Assembly: GCF_020176955.2 (NCBI RefSeq)
Contig: NZ_JAIUCZ020000002.1
Span: forward strand, 1,134,749 to 1,198,748
Source: Nocardia sp. alder85J
GTDB taxonomy: Bacteria > Actinomycetota > Actinomycetes > Mycobacteriales > Mycobacteriaceae
Length of the DNA stretch: 64,000 nt
Direction of reading: 5' to 3'
The notes below the pieces were generated by a model. That model was not told the DNA's origin. It saw only the letters and a list, made by a program, of their open reading frames with translations, and did no database searches. Every line of letters starts with the position of its first letter. Within the stretch, counting starts at the first letter, position 1. Shown here in pieces: positions 1 to 10,107 of this stretch. Made by a program: the position numbers and the translations under genes.

Positions 1-107
1 TGTGCGCACCGGACTACTGCCTGCGTTACCGGCCCGCCGCCCGGCAGGGCCAGTCCGAGGACACCGCGACCTGTCATCTCGGATTCCGCTGTGTGACCGC
101 CGACTGA
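1..107 (+). CDS. Formylglycine-generating enzyme (sulfatase-modifying factor), C-terminal fragment
   Basis: Only the last 34 residues are in the window; the 5' part lies off the left edge. The visible end contains CAPDYC, then [10 protein letters not shown] and GFRC. This matches the C-terminal end of FGE/SUMF1 enzymes, where a C-x4-C pair binds copper and oxidises the sulfatase active-site cysteine to formylglycine. The stop codon is at 105-107, about 100 bp before a type I sulfatase on the same strand. The pair is probably an activator and its client enzyme. Confidence rests on this short tail plus the neighbour. Confidence 0.85.
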   Translation, partial: CAPDYCLRYRPAARQGQSEDTATCHLGFRCVTAD

Positions 108-207
108 TCGACCCGGGCAGTCATATTCGCCACGTATTCGCGGCATTCGGATAACGGCGATCTGGTTAGGGACCGGCGGAACTGCGCGCGCTGTCTAGCC
201 TGCTGAC

Positions 208-2715
208 ATGACGCCGTCCGATGACGAGCAGCACCCGTCGCAGGAATCCGATTCCCGGCACCCGCGCCGGGGATTGTCGAGACGTTCGATGCTCGGCGGC
301 CTCGCCGCCGCCGGGGTGGGCGCGGCGGCGGTCCCGCTGGTCGCCGGCTGCGATCACCACGCCGCCGACGGCCCACCCGGTTACGGCACCGGCATCGCCG
401 ACGGCTTCGACGGCAAGATCGCCCTCGACGTGCGCGACTCCACCCCGGACTGGAAACCCTTCGAGACGAAGAAGGCCCCCGAGGGCGCCCCGAACGTCCT
501 GGTGGTGCTCTACGACGACACCGGGATGGCGGCCTGGTCGCCCTACGGCGGCCGTATCGAGATGCCGGTCATGCAGCGCCTGGCCGACAACGGGCTGACC
601 TACACCCAGTGGCACACCACCGCCCTGTGCTCCCCCACCCGCTCCTGCTTCCTGACCGGCCGCAACCACCACGTGAACCGCTTCGCCTCGATCGCGGAGG
701 GCACCACCGGATTCCCGGGCTCGGCGGGCCGGCTGCCCGCCCAGTGCGCGACCGTCGGCCAGGTGTTGCAGGACAACGGCTACAGCACCTTCTGGCTCGG
801 CAAGGATCACAACGTGCCGCTGGAGGACGTGTCCGGCGGCGGCAGCCGGGCGGAGTGGCCGTTGCAGAAGGGATTCGACCGCTTCTACGGTTTCCTCGGC
901 GGCGAAACCAATCAGTGGTACCCGGCCCTGGTCGAGGACAACAACTTCATCGAGCAGCCCGCCACTCCGGAACAGGGCTATCACCTTTCGAAGGACTTGG
1001 CCGACAAGGCGATCCGGATGCTGCGCGACCAGCGCTCCAGCAATCCGTCCAAACCCTGGTTCCTGTGGTTCTGCCCCGGCGCCAACCACGCCCCGCACCA
1101 CACCCCGACCGACTACGCCGACAAGTACAAGGGCAAATTCGACGACGGCTACGAGGCCTATCGGGACTGGGTGCTGGCCCGCATGATCGGCAAGGGCATC
1201 ATGCCGCAGGGCACCGCGCTGACCCCGATCAACCCGCTGCCACAGGATGTGGCGCTGGCCGCCGACGCGGTCCGGCCGTGGAACACCCTCAATGCCGACG
1301 AGAAGAAACTGTTCGCACGGATGGCCGAGGTCTACGCCGGCTTCTCCGAATTCACCGACGCCCAGGTGGGCCGCATCATCGAATTCCTGGAGCACAGCGG
1401 GCAACTGGACAACACGATCGTCTTCTACTGCGCCGACAACGGCGCCTCCGGTGAGGGCTCCCCGAACGGCTCGGTCAACGAGAACAAATTCTTCAACGGC
1501 TATCCCGACGACCTCGCCGAGAACATGAAGTATCTGAACAAACTCGGCACCCCCGACACCTACAACCACTATCCGACCGGCTGGGCCACCGCATTCTCCA
1601 CACCGTTCCAGATGTTCAAACGGTACTCGCAGTTCTCCGGCGGCACCTGCGACCCGATGGTCGTGCACTGGCCCAAGGGCATCAAGGCCAAGGGGCAGAT
1701 CCGCCACCAATATCATCACGCCGTCGACGTCGTGCCGACCATCCTCGACGTGGTCGGCATCCCGATGCCGAAGGAATACCGCGGCGTGAAACAGTATCCG
1801 CTGAACGGGGTTTCGATGCGCTACAGCTTCGACGACGCCCAGGCCGCCACCACCCGCAAACGCCAGTACTACGCGATGCTCGGCACCCGCGGCATCTGGG
1901 CCGACGGCTGGAAGGCGTCGGCGCTGCACGCGCCGATCAGCGGTAGGGGCCATTTCGACCAGGACCGGTGGGAACTGTTCCACGTCGACGCCGACCGCTC
2001 CGAATCCGCGAATGTCGCCGACAAATACCCGGACAAACTGAAGGAACTGATCGCGGCCTGGGACGAGGAGGCCCGCGACAATTTCGTGCTGCCGCTCGAC
2101 GACCGGACCGCGGTGGAAATTCTGGTGGTGGAACGGCCGCAGACCGAACCCCCGCGTACCCGCTACCTCTACTATCCCGATGCCGCACCGGTTCCCGAGG
2201 GTGTGTCGGCCAACATCCGCGCTCGCTCCTACAAGATCATCGGCAATGTCGAGCTGCAATCCGGCGCGCAGGGGGTGATCTTCTCGCAGGGCTCCCGATT
2301 CGGCGGCCACGCGCTGTTCCTCGCCGGCGGCGCACTGCACTACGTCTACAACTTCCTCGGCATCGCTCCGATACAGGATTTCGTCGCCCCGGCGCCGGCG
2401 TCGGGCAAACATTCCCTCGGCATGGAGTTCGTCCGCGAGAAGGCCGGGCCGTACGGCGAATCCCTCGGCACCACCACCCTGTACATCGACGATCATCCGG
2501 TCGCCACCGGGCCGATGCGCGCGCAATCGGGTACGTTCGGACTCTCCGGTGAGGGCCTGTGCGTCGGCTACGCCACCGGCGACCCCGTCTCGCCGCAGGT
2601 GCCGAATCCGAGCGCGTTCACCGGCGGCACCGTCCAGGTGGTCATCATCGACGTCAGCCCGGAGTCCTTCCTCGACCTCCAGCGCGAGGCCGCCGTCGCG
2701 CTGGCCAAGGACTGA
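208..2715 (+). CDS. Arylsulfatase, Tat-exported lipoprotein-like
   Basis: Type I sulfatase that hydrolyses sulfate esters with a formylglycine nucleophile. The 835-aa product starts with a twin-arginine signal (SRRSMLGG) followed by a hydrophobic run ending VAGCD, so it is probably exported folded and may be lipidated at that Cys. A metal-binding YDD lies at residues 102-104. The modification motif CSPTR starts at Cys141 and is the cysteine type that needs FGE. The C-terminal ~200 residues extend beyond the catalytic core and resemble the beta-rich extension of large actinobacterial arylsulfatases. The FGE tail just upstream supports co-expression. The substrate is not predictable from sequence. 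Confidence 0.93.
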   Translation: MTPSDDEQHPSQESDSRHPRRGLSRRSMLGGLAAAGVGAAAVPLVAGCDHHAADGPPGYGTGIADGFDGKIALDVRDSTPDWKPFETKKAPEGAPNVLVVLYDDTGMAAWSPYGGRIEMPVMQRLADNGLTYTQWHTTALCSPTRSCFLTGRNHHVNRFASIAEGTTGFPGSAGRLPAQCATVGQVLQDNGYSTFWLGKDHNVPLEDVSGGGSRAEWPLQKGFDRFYGFLGGETNQWYPALVEDNNFIEQPATPEQGYHLSKDLADKAIRMLRDQRSSNPSKPWFLWFCPGANHAPHHTPTDYADKYKGKFDDGYEAYRDWVLARMIGKGIMPQGTALTPINPLPQDVALAADAVRPWNTLNADEKKLFARMAEVYAGFSEFTDAQVGRIIEFLEHSGQLDNTIVFYCADNGASGEGSPNGSVNENKFFNGYPDDLAENMKYLNKLGTPDTYNHYPTGWATAFSTPFQMFKRYSQFSGGTCDPMVVHWPKGIKAKGQIRHQYHHAVDVVPTILDVVGIPMPKEYRGVKQYPLNGVSMRYSFDDAQAATTRKRQYYAMLGTRGIWADGWKASALHAPISGRGHFDQDRWELFHVDADRSESANVADKYPDKLKELIAAWDEEARDNFVLPLDDRTAVEILVVERPQTEPPRTRYLYYPDAAPVPEGVSANIRARSYKIIGNVELQSGAQGVIFSQGSRFGGHALFLAGGALHYVYNFLGIAPIQDFVAPAPASGKHSLGMEFVREKAGPYGESLGTTTLYIDDHPVATGPMRAQSGTFGLSGEGLCVGYATGDPVSPQVPNPSAFTGGTVQVVIIDVSPESFLDLQREAAVALAKD

Positions 2716-2756
2716 GCGCCACCCCGAATCACCGCGCGCGGCAGCGGAAACGGCCT

Positions 2757-2792
2757 CGGGCCGGGGCCGGACAGGCCCCGGCCCGGGTGTTT

Positions 2793-2793
<1 letters not shown>
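2757..2793 (+). terminator. Intrinsic terminator after the sulfatase gene
   Basis: An 11-bp GC stem (GGGCCGGGGCC at 2758-2768 pairing with 2774-2784) with a 5-nt loop is followed by GGGTGTTTT. It lies between the sulfatase stop and the convergent ABC gene stop at 2793. Confidence 0.75.
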
Positions 2794-4571
<1,778 letters not shown>

Positions 4572-4701
4572 GGAACCCCTCTCGAAGCACGTGTGTTCGA
4601 GCAAGACGAACAGCCATGGTGCCGGACCGGCACCACCCACGCCACCGAATTACCGCCCGGTACGCGCGATTTCGTCCCGTCCGGCCGGTTCGTGCCGAAA
4701 A

Positions 4702-4731
4702 ATGAACGGGCCCCGACTCGGTCGGGGCCCG
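4702..4731 (-). terminator. Intrinsic terminator for the hydrolase operon
   Basis: On the minus strand an 11-bp stem (CGGGCCCCGAC pairing with GTCGGGGCCCG) with a 3-nt loop is followed by TTCATTTTT, a classic intrinsic terminator. It lies 88 bp downstream of the 41-aa ORF at 4819-4944, which fits a hydrolase plus small-ORF transcript ending here. Confidence 0.8.
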
Positions 4732-4818
4732 CGGGATTCGAGGCGTCGCGGCGGTGGGATTCCTGGCGTCGGCCGTGGGATTCGGGACCTCGCCGGTCGT
4801 CGGGGGCCGCGCCCGTGG

Positions 4819-4944
4819 TCAGCGCGCGGTCGCGCTGACCAGCCGGGTGGGCAGGAAGGGGCTGCCCCACCACATGCGCGGGCCCGGATTGCGCAGGTGC
4901 GCGTCGGTGAGCCCGAGGTCGCGGGCCGATGCGATGTCATCCAT
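4819..4944 (-). CDS. 41-aa ORF coupled to the hydrolase gene, function unknown
   Basis: The ATG overlaps the stop of the upstream hydrolase (ATGGATGA), so translation would be coupled. The product begins MDDIASARDLGL and contains PRMWWGSPFLPTRLV near its C terminus. It has no signal peptide or membrane segment. A strong minus-strand terminator follows, which makes the hydrolase and this ORF look like a two-gene transcript. I do not recognise the family. It could be the surviving end of a longer lost protein. Confidence 0.5.
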   Translation of the reverse strand: MDDIASARDLGLTDAHLRNPGPRMWWGSPFLPTRLVSATAR

Positions 4945-5935
4945 GGTCACCTCGCCGGGGTGCGGAAACGAGTGGCGCCGATCCGGCCGGGTACAGCCGG
5001 GTCCGCAGGAAGGCCACGATATCGCGACGCGCGGGGCGGGCGGCGGGCACCAGACCCGGGATGCTGAGGAAGGCGTGCGTGGCCCGGGGATAGCAGACCA
5101 GGTCGGCGGCGGTGCCGAACGCGCGCAGCCGCTCCGCGTAGCGACGGCCGTGGTCGGCCACCGGATCGACATCACCGGTGACGATCAGCGCCGGTGGCAG
5201 CCCGCCGAGATCGTCGAACAGCAGTGGCGAGACCGTGCGCGGATCGAGGGTCGGGGGCACACACAGCCGCCGGGCCAGCAGCAGCCGCGACGGCGGCAGC
5301 ATCGGGTCGTCGGACGGTTCGACCGAGGGATAGTCGGCGATGGTCTCGGACCAGTCCACACACGGGTAGTTCAGCACCTGGGCACACAGCGGCGGGCCCT
5401 CGGTACGCGCGCGCAACGCCAGCAGTGCGGCGAGGGTGCCCCCGGCGCTCTCCCCGAGCACCGCGACCGCCGTCGGGTCGACACCCCAGTCCGCGGCCGC
5501 GCCGACGAGGTGGGTCAGCGTGTCGTACCCGTCGTCGACGGGCGCGGGCAACGGATGTTCGGGAGCCAGGCGGTACTCCACCGCGACCACCACCGCCGGG
5601 CAGCGGGCCGCGAGCCGGCTGTTGAGCCAGTCGTTCTGCGCGGCGGTGCCGCCGAAGAAGCCGCCCCCGTGGAAGGACAGGATCAGCGGCAACAGCCGGT
5701 CCGCGTGTCGCGGGCGGAACACCCGCAGCGGCAGGTCACGGCCGGGCAGGGCCAGGGTGGTCACCGCCGGGCGGGCCCGGCGGTCGGGCACCCCGGCGAC
5801 GATGCGCGCCGCGCGCGAGGACGCGATCCGGTTGGCCTGCTCGCGGGCCGCGATCACCTCGGCGGCGGTGGCGTCCGGCCGATCATGGGCACGCCGGAGC
5901 AGGCGGGTGCCCAGTGGAGCCTTGTTTCCAGACAT
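4937..5935 (-). CDS. Alpha/beta hydrolase, hormone-sensitive-lipase (HSL) family
   Basis: A 332-aa esterase or lipase of the HSL (family IV) type. The oxyanion-hole motif HGGGFFGG and the nucleophile elbow GESAGG are both visible. The expected acid and histidine appear late in the protein in DPVADHGR and THAFLS. It is cytoplasmic, with no signal peptide. The likely reaction is hydrolysis of short- to medium-chain acyl esters, but the substrate is undetermined. Its stop overlaps the start of a 41-aa ORF. Confidence 0.9.
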   Translation of the reverse strand: MSGNKAPLGTRLLRRAHDRPDATAAEVIAAREQANRIASSRAARIVAGVPDRRARPAVTTLALPGRDLPLRVFRPRHADRLLPLILSFHGGGFFGGTAAQNDWLNSRLAARCPAVVVAVEYRLAPEHPLPAPVDDGYDTLTHLVGAAADWGVDPTAVAVLGESAGGTLAALLALRARTEGPPLCAQVLNYPCVDWSETIADYPSVEPSDDPMLPPSRLLLARRLCVPPTLDPRTVSPLLFDDLGGLPPALIVTGDVDPVADHGRRYAERLRAFGTAADLVCYPRATHAFLSIPGLVPAARPARRDIVAFLRTRLYPAGSAPLVSAPRRGDHG

Positions 5936-6219
5936 AGCGGTAGCGTCGCCCGCGGCGGCGGCCGGCGTCTTGGAGAAATGTTCCCCGGGGGCGGCAACGG
6001 TGTGGCCCGGCGCCCGCGGCCGGGCCGATGTGAGAGCCTGTGGGCCTGTCGGCTGCGCGGTATCGCGGACCGTCGTCGAAAATAGCTGTATGACTTGTAT
6101 TTCATTCGTGGCCCGGCGGCGGCGGTGTGGTCGTCCGGTCGTGGCGGCCGTCGGTGCGGGGCGCGAATGTCGTTGGTGACTAACGGGGATCGGTCGGTAG
6201 ACTGCGTGCGAGGGGAACT

Positions 6220-7530
6220 ATGACCAATCGAAACCGGAACGACCGCAACGGCCACCACGGCCACCACGGCCCGGGCACAGTGCCCGACAGCCCGGGTGGA
6301 GAGCTGCCCGCCGAGCGCGAGATCGACTCGGCCGCAGGCGTTTCCGTGAGCGACGCCGGAGTGGTCGGAGACGGCCCGGAGCTGGCCGATGTGGCCGCGG
6401 GCGATGCCACGGCGGGTGACGCCGCCGCTGGTGATGCCACCGTGGGCGACGCCGCCGCGGGTGCCGTGGGCGACGCCGCCGCAGAGGAGGCCGCCCCGGG
6501 TGAGCGGGAGGGCAGGCCGGGTCCGGCCAAGCGCCGCGGGCGCAACGAGCGGGTCTGGGGTGAGCTCGAGGAGCTGCACGAGAAGGGCGAGGCCGTCCGC
6601 GGCACCGTCACCGAGGTGGTCAAGGGCGGCCTGATCGTGGACGTCGGTCTGCGCGGCTTCCTGCCTGCCTCGCTGGTGGAGATGCGGCGGGTGCGCGACC
6701 TCCAGCCCTATGTCGGCCGGGAGATCGAGGCCAAGATCATCGAGCTGGACAAGAACCGCAACAACGTGGTGCTGTCGCGCCGGGCGTGGCTGGAGCAGAC
6801 CCAGTCCTCGGTGCGCAGCGAATTCCTGCTCCAGTTGCGCAAGGGCCAGGTCCGCAAGGGTGTGGTGTCGTCCATCGTCAACTTCGGCGCGTTCGTCGAC
6901 CTCGGTGGCCTGGACGGGCTGGTCAACGTCGCCGAATTGTCCTGGACGCACATCGAGCACCCCGGCGAGGTGGTCCAGGTGGGTATGGAGGTCACCGTCG
7001 AGGTGCTCGACGTCGACCTGGCCCGTGAGCGGGTGTCGCTGTCGCTGAAGGCCACCCAGGAAGATCCCTGGCGGCGGTTCGCCCGCAACCACGGGATCGG
7101 GCAGATCGTGCCGGGCAAGGTCACCAAGCTGGTGCCCTTCGGCGCGTTCGTTCGCGTCGAGGACGGCTTCGAGGGCCTGGTACACATCTCCGAACTGGCC
7201 GCACATCGCGTCGAGACGCCGGAGCAGGTGATCGCCGTCGGTGACGACGCGGTGGTGAAGGTCATCGATATAGATCTGGACCGGCGGCGGATCTCACTGT
7301 CGCTACGGCAGGCCAATGAGGACTACTACCCCGAGTTCGACCCGTCCAAGTACGGCATGGCCGACAGCTACGACGACGACGGCAACTACATCTTCCCCGA
7401 AGGCTTCGACCCCGACACCAACGAATGGCTGGAAGGGTACGAGGAGCAGCGCGACGAATGGGAGTTGCGCTACGCACAGGCGGAACACCGCCACAGCCTG
7501 CACACCGCCCAGATCGAGAAACTGAGCTGA
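6220..7530 (+). CDS. Ribosomal protein S1 paralogue lacking the first S1 domain
   Basis: A 436-aa protein with three S1 RNA-binding domains, at about residues 120-200, 210-285 and 295-370. They correspond to domains 2-4 of actinobacterial RpsA; stretches such as GGLIVDVGLRGFLPASLVEM are near-diagnostic. It then continues into the RpsA C-terminal segment (EFDPSKYGMADSY, IFPEGFDPDTNEW) and stops early after QIEKLS. The first S1 domain, which in S1 contributes to ribosome docking, is replaced by about 100 residues rich in Gly, Ala and Asp. Normal RpsA is about 480-490 aa, so this is probably a specialised second copy rather than the housekeeping gene. The ATG at 6220 follows AGGGGAAC. Confidence 0.88.
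   Translation: MTNRNRNDRNGHHGHHGPGTVPDSPGGELPAEREIDSAAGVSVSDAGVVGDGPELADVAAGDATAGDAAAGDATVGDAAAGAVGDAAAEEAAPGEREGRPGPAKRRGRNERVWGELEELHEKGEAVRGTVTEVVKGGLIVDVGLRGFLPASLVEMRRVRDLQPYVGREIEAKIIELDKNRNNVVLSRRAWLEQTQSSVRSEFLLQLRKGQVRKGVVSSIVNFGAFVDLGGLDGLVNVAELSWTHIEHPGEVVQVGMEVTVEVLDVDLARERVSLSLKATQEDPWRRFARNHGIGQIVPGKVTKLVPFGAFVRVEDGFEGLVHISELAAHRVETPEQVIAVGDDAVVKVIDIDLDRRRISLSLRQANEDYYPEFDPSKYGMADSYDDDGNYIFPEGFDPDTNEWLEGYEEQRDEWELRYAQAEHRHSLHTAQIEKLS
6391..6483 (+). repeat. Imperfect 15-bp tandem repeat encoding AAGDA-type pentapeptides
   Basis: Inside the S1 paralogue the sequence repeats GCCGCGGGCGATGCC-like units about six times, encoding variants of AAGDA/TVGDA/AVGDA. It forms a low-complexity acidic linker at about residues 58-88. 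Confidence 0.75.
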
Positions 7531-7557
7531 CCGGTCCGTAGCGCGGAGTGCCGTCCG

Positions 7558-7896
7558 TTACCGCATCGCGGTCGGCGCCGCGGCGGACCGCCGCCGACCG
7601 GCGGCCGGTGTGGCGGTGGTCAGTATCGAGGGGCCGGACACTGCGGCAGCGGGCACCGGCGAAGCGGCAGCGGGCACCGGCGAAGCGCCGGAGGTCATGA
7701 CCGACACCATCGACGCGGTGCGGGTCCTGGTGCGAGGCTGCTCCGGCGGCGTGACCGGCGGCCGGGCGGAGTTCGGGTCGGACGGCTCGCGGAAATGCCG
7801 GTGGACCCGGCGCCGGTACCCGGCGGCCAGGACGGCCCACGCGGCGATGGCTGCGACGGCGAGCAGGGCGGCGAGCGAGATCGCGAGGACGAGCAC
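7558..7896 (-). CDS. Small single-pass membrane protein, unknown
   Basis: A 112-aa product from a GTG start. An N-terminal hydrophobic helix (residues 1-26, rich in Leu/Ala/Val) is followed by a basic RRRVHRHFREP stretch and a Pro/Ser/Ala-rich tail that looks disordered. The likely topology is a single anchor with a cytoplasmic basic tail. It begins 9 bp after the stop of the 54-aa gene at 7906-8070, which suggests a two-gene transcript. No family is recognised. Confidence 0.5.
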   Translation of the reverse strand: MLVLAISLAALLAVAAIAAWAVLAAGYRRRVHRHFREPSDPNSARPPVTPPEQPRTRTRTASMVSVMTSGASPVPAAASPVPAAAVSGPSILTTATPAAGRRRSAAAPTAMR

Positions 7897-7905
7897 GGCG
7901 GCGGC

Positions 7906-8070
7906 TCAGGCGGCGTCGGCGACGCGGTCGGTACCGGCCTTCCCGGTCATGACCTCGGCCCACCAGTCGTGCAGCGGACTGGGATCGGGCCAGTTCACCA
8001 CCAGCTCGTCCGCTCGCGGAGTCGTCACGATCGCGGAACTGAATGTGGCGGTGCGGTTTTCGAGGCTCAC
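7906..8070 (-). CDS. 54-aa hypothetical protein
   Basis: GTG start with GAAAGGCAG about 6 nt upstream, a convincing ribosome-binding site. The product begins VSLENRTATFSS and has a central ELVVNWPDPSPLHDWWAEV segment with two adjacent Trp. There is no signal peptide or membrane helix. It is followed after 9 bp by the membrane-protein gene at 7558-7896. Family not recognised; the Shine-Dalgarno and tight spacing are the main support. Confidence 0.5.
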   Translation of the reverse strand: MSLENRTATFSSAIVTTPRADELVVNWPDPSPLHDWWAEVMTGKAGTDRVADAA

Positions 8071-9012
8071 GAGTGCTGCCTTTCGCCGGGGTCGGTCGGT
8101 ACGAGCGAGATTCCCCGAATCAGCCCGTTCAAACACCGGAGCGCGGCGCGCCGTCGGCAGTCTCGGCGGCGCTGGTGAGATAGCGGCGCGGTGCCCGTCG
8201 CACCGCGAACCGGGCCCCGGCTCCCGCATCCTGCTGAGGTCGCCGGTGAATTTCGATGCCGCGCAATGGGAACCGCTCGCCGACGCGGTCGGCGCGACCG
8301 TCGTCGCGGCACCGGTGTGCCCGAGGTTCGCCGACGACCGGGTCGACGGGTCGTCCGGGCCACCGGCCGCCGCCCTCGGCGGACCGTCACCCACTACCGA
8401 CCCGGCGCCTGTGCGGTGACGTCGCGGTTGACCAGGCCCGGGACCGGGACGGCCCGCCGATCCCGGCGCGTCGCGGGAACACGCCACCGGCGGCGCGGGA
8501 ACGAACCCTGTAATCCCGCCCACACCAGATCAGCGACCGCACCCCCACCGGATACTGCGAGCGGACGATGATGCCCAGGTCGAGCCGCCGGTAGCAGTGC
8601 CGCGGCACCTTGCTTCCGCGCGCCCGGCATCCGCGACCGGGTCGCGCGGACCACCTGCTCCACGGCGGGATTGCCTGCCGCGTCGCATAATTCGGCCGGC
8701 TGCCAGGCGAGAGGCGATCTCGCCGAATCGAACGGGCGATGCCGTGCCGGATCGCCACCGGCGACGCCCGGTGCCGATATCGATATCGGCTGCGGTCTTG
8801 CCCGCGGTAGTGCACGAGAGGATGATCAATGGGGGCATTGCCGCAGTTCATCGTGTGCGGACCGGCGGCCGTGCAATTGTCGTCCGCAGCAGTCGTGGCG
8901 CGGGACAAGGTGCCTGCTTCTCTCCCTCGCGCCCGCTCGGGCGTATCCGCGGCAGTGTCACTGAAGGTTCCGTGCAGACCTTGCCGGTTCAGGATGTCAG
9001 GAAAACTCCGAC
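8071..9012. other. Gene-poor stretch of about 940 bp
   Basis: Open frames exist on both strands, but all give Arg/Ser/Pro-rich translations without family resemblance. Codon bias also breaks off part-way through them. An ATG at 8829 preceded by GAGAGGATG opens about 30 plausible codons before the third-position GC falls. The best small candidate is listed separately at 8246-8419. The stretch may contain decayed genes or regulatory DNA for the protease gene downstream. Confidence 0.5.
8246..8419 (+). CDS. Possible 57-aa ORF, unknown
   Basis: A GTG start with CTGAGG about 6 nt upstream encodes a product beginning VNFDAAQWEPLADAVGATVV. The first half has a protein-like composition and normal codon bias; the end is Gly/Pro-rich. 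It would be transcribed divergently from the small-gene pair at 7558-8070. No recognised family, and it may be fortuitous. Confidence 0.25.
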   Translation: MNFDAAQWEPLADAVGATVVAAPVCPRFADDRVDGSSGPPAAALGGPSPTTDPAPVR

Positions 9013-10050
9013 ATGAGGAGGGTCATGACCTTATCGGCAGAACAGCTCGAGTTGCACGACCGGATGGTGTCGGCGATGGAGGAGGTCCAAGCCGGGATCC
9101 TGGCTCTGGAGCCGGTGCGCGGCATCGGTGTCGGGTTGCGCAAGGAGAACGGCAGGCTGACCGACGAGCTCGCGATCATCATCTATCTGCGCGGCGACGC
9201 CGGCGACCTGGCGCACCGCTTGCCGACGACGATTCGGGACTACCCCGTCGCGGTGCAGGAGGCGGACTTCCAGCCGCAGGCGGTGGCCACCGAGAAGCGA
9301 GCGCTGGCCAAGGCCGACACGAAGCGCTACAACCCGCTGCTCGGCGGAATCAGCATGGCCCCCAGCCGGTTGGAGGACGGTGCCGGAACGCTCGGCCTGA
9401 TGGTCCGGGGCAACTACGCCCATGAGGAAGCCATGATGCTGAGCAACTACCACGTCATGTGCTTGAAGGACGGCTTGGCCCAGCCCGGCGACGAGATGTG
9501 CCAGGAAGCGCGCAGCGACAACACGATCGGGTGGTGCGGAAACTGTGCGGAACTGCGGCGCTGGTTCGTCGGCAACGTCCCCATCGCGAGCAAGGAATAC
9601 GGTGTCGACGCGGCGGTAGCGGTCAAGACGGCACGCGATGCGCTGATCAGCGAAGTGGTGTCGATCGGCAAGCTGCTGGGTGCCGGCGAACCCGCGGTCG
9701 GCATGGCGGTCCGGAAACGGGGCCGCACCACCGAATTGACCAGCGGCCGGATCCAGTCGATCTCGGCGTCGATCCGGGAGTCCGTCGGCCCGCCGTACGG
9801 CGAGGTGATCATGTCGAACCAGATCACCGTCGTCGGCGATACCGGACCGTTCACGGCCGGTGGCGACAGCGGGTCGGTCTATGTGAACCCCGCCGCCAAC
9901 AAGGTGGTCGGCCTGCACTGGGGTTCCACGACCACCGACGGTGATTCGGTGGGCAACCACATCAGCGCGGTCGTCGCGGCGCTGAACATCTCGATACCGA
10001 GCGCGCCGGGGGATGTCGTCCGTGCGGCCGAGGAGCCCGGGCCGACCTAG
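9013..10050 (+). CDS. Trypsin-like serine protease, cytosolic (Nal1-like)
   Basis: A 345-aa protein with a chymotrypsin-fold triad readable as His147 (SNYHVMC), Asp199 (GVDAAVAV) and Ser286 (GGDSGSV). An N-terminal region of about 100 residues precedes the protease domain. There is no signal peptide or membrane segment, so it probably acts in the cytoplasm, unlike secreted trypsins. The overall layout resembles the Nal1-like peptidase group. ATG 9013 has AGGA 10 nt upstream. ATG 9025 follows AGGAGG at only 3 nt and is the alternative start. The next gene begins 57 bp downstream on the same strand and may encode its substrate or partner. Confidence 0.8.
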   Translation: MRRVMTLSAEQLELHDRMVSAMEEVQAGILALEPVRGIGVGLRKENGRLTDELAIIIYLRGDAGDLAHRLPTTIRDYPVAVQEADFQPQAVATEKRALAKADTKRYNPLLGGISMAPSRLEDGAGTLGLMVRGNYAHEEAMMLSNYHVMCLKDGLAQPGDEMCQEARSDNTIGWCGNCAELRRWFVGNVPIASKEYGVDAAVAVKTARDALISEVVSIGKLLGAGEPAVGMAVRKRGRTTELTSGRIQSISASIRESVGPPYGEVIMSNQITVVGDTGPFTAGGDSGSVYVNPAANKVVGLHWGSTTTDGDSVGNHISAVVAALNISIPSAPGDVVRAAEEPGPT

Positions 10051-10107
10051 AACTCACCGGTGCGGTTGTTTTCCGTTCTTTCGCTACTCGGATACAGGAG
10101 GATCGAA

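Noticed and set aside
8387..8908. A 173-aa minus-strand ORF in the gene-poor stretch
   Set aside because: The composition is Arg/Ser-rich, without coding bias, ribosome-binding site or family resemblance.
10060..10107. An upstream ATG that would extend the protease partner by 16 residues
   Set aside because: The ATG at 10108 has AGGAGG at ideal spacing, whereas ATG 10060 has no ribosome-binding site and lies almost at the protease stop.
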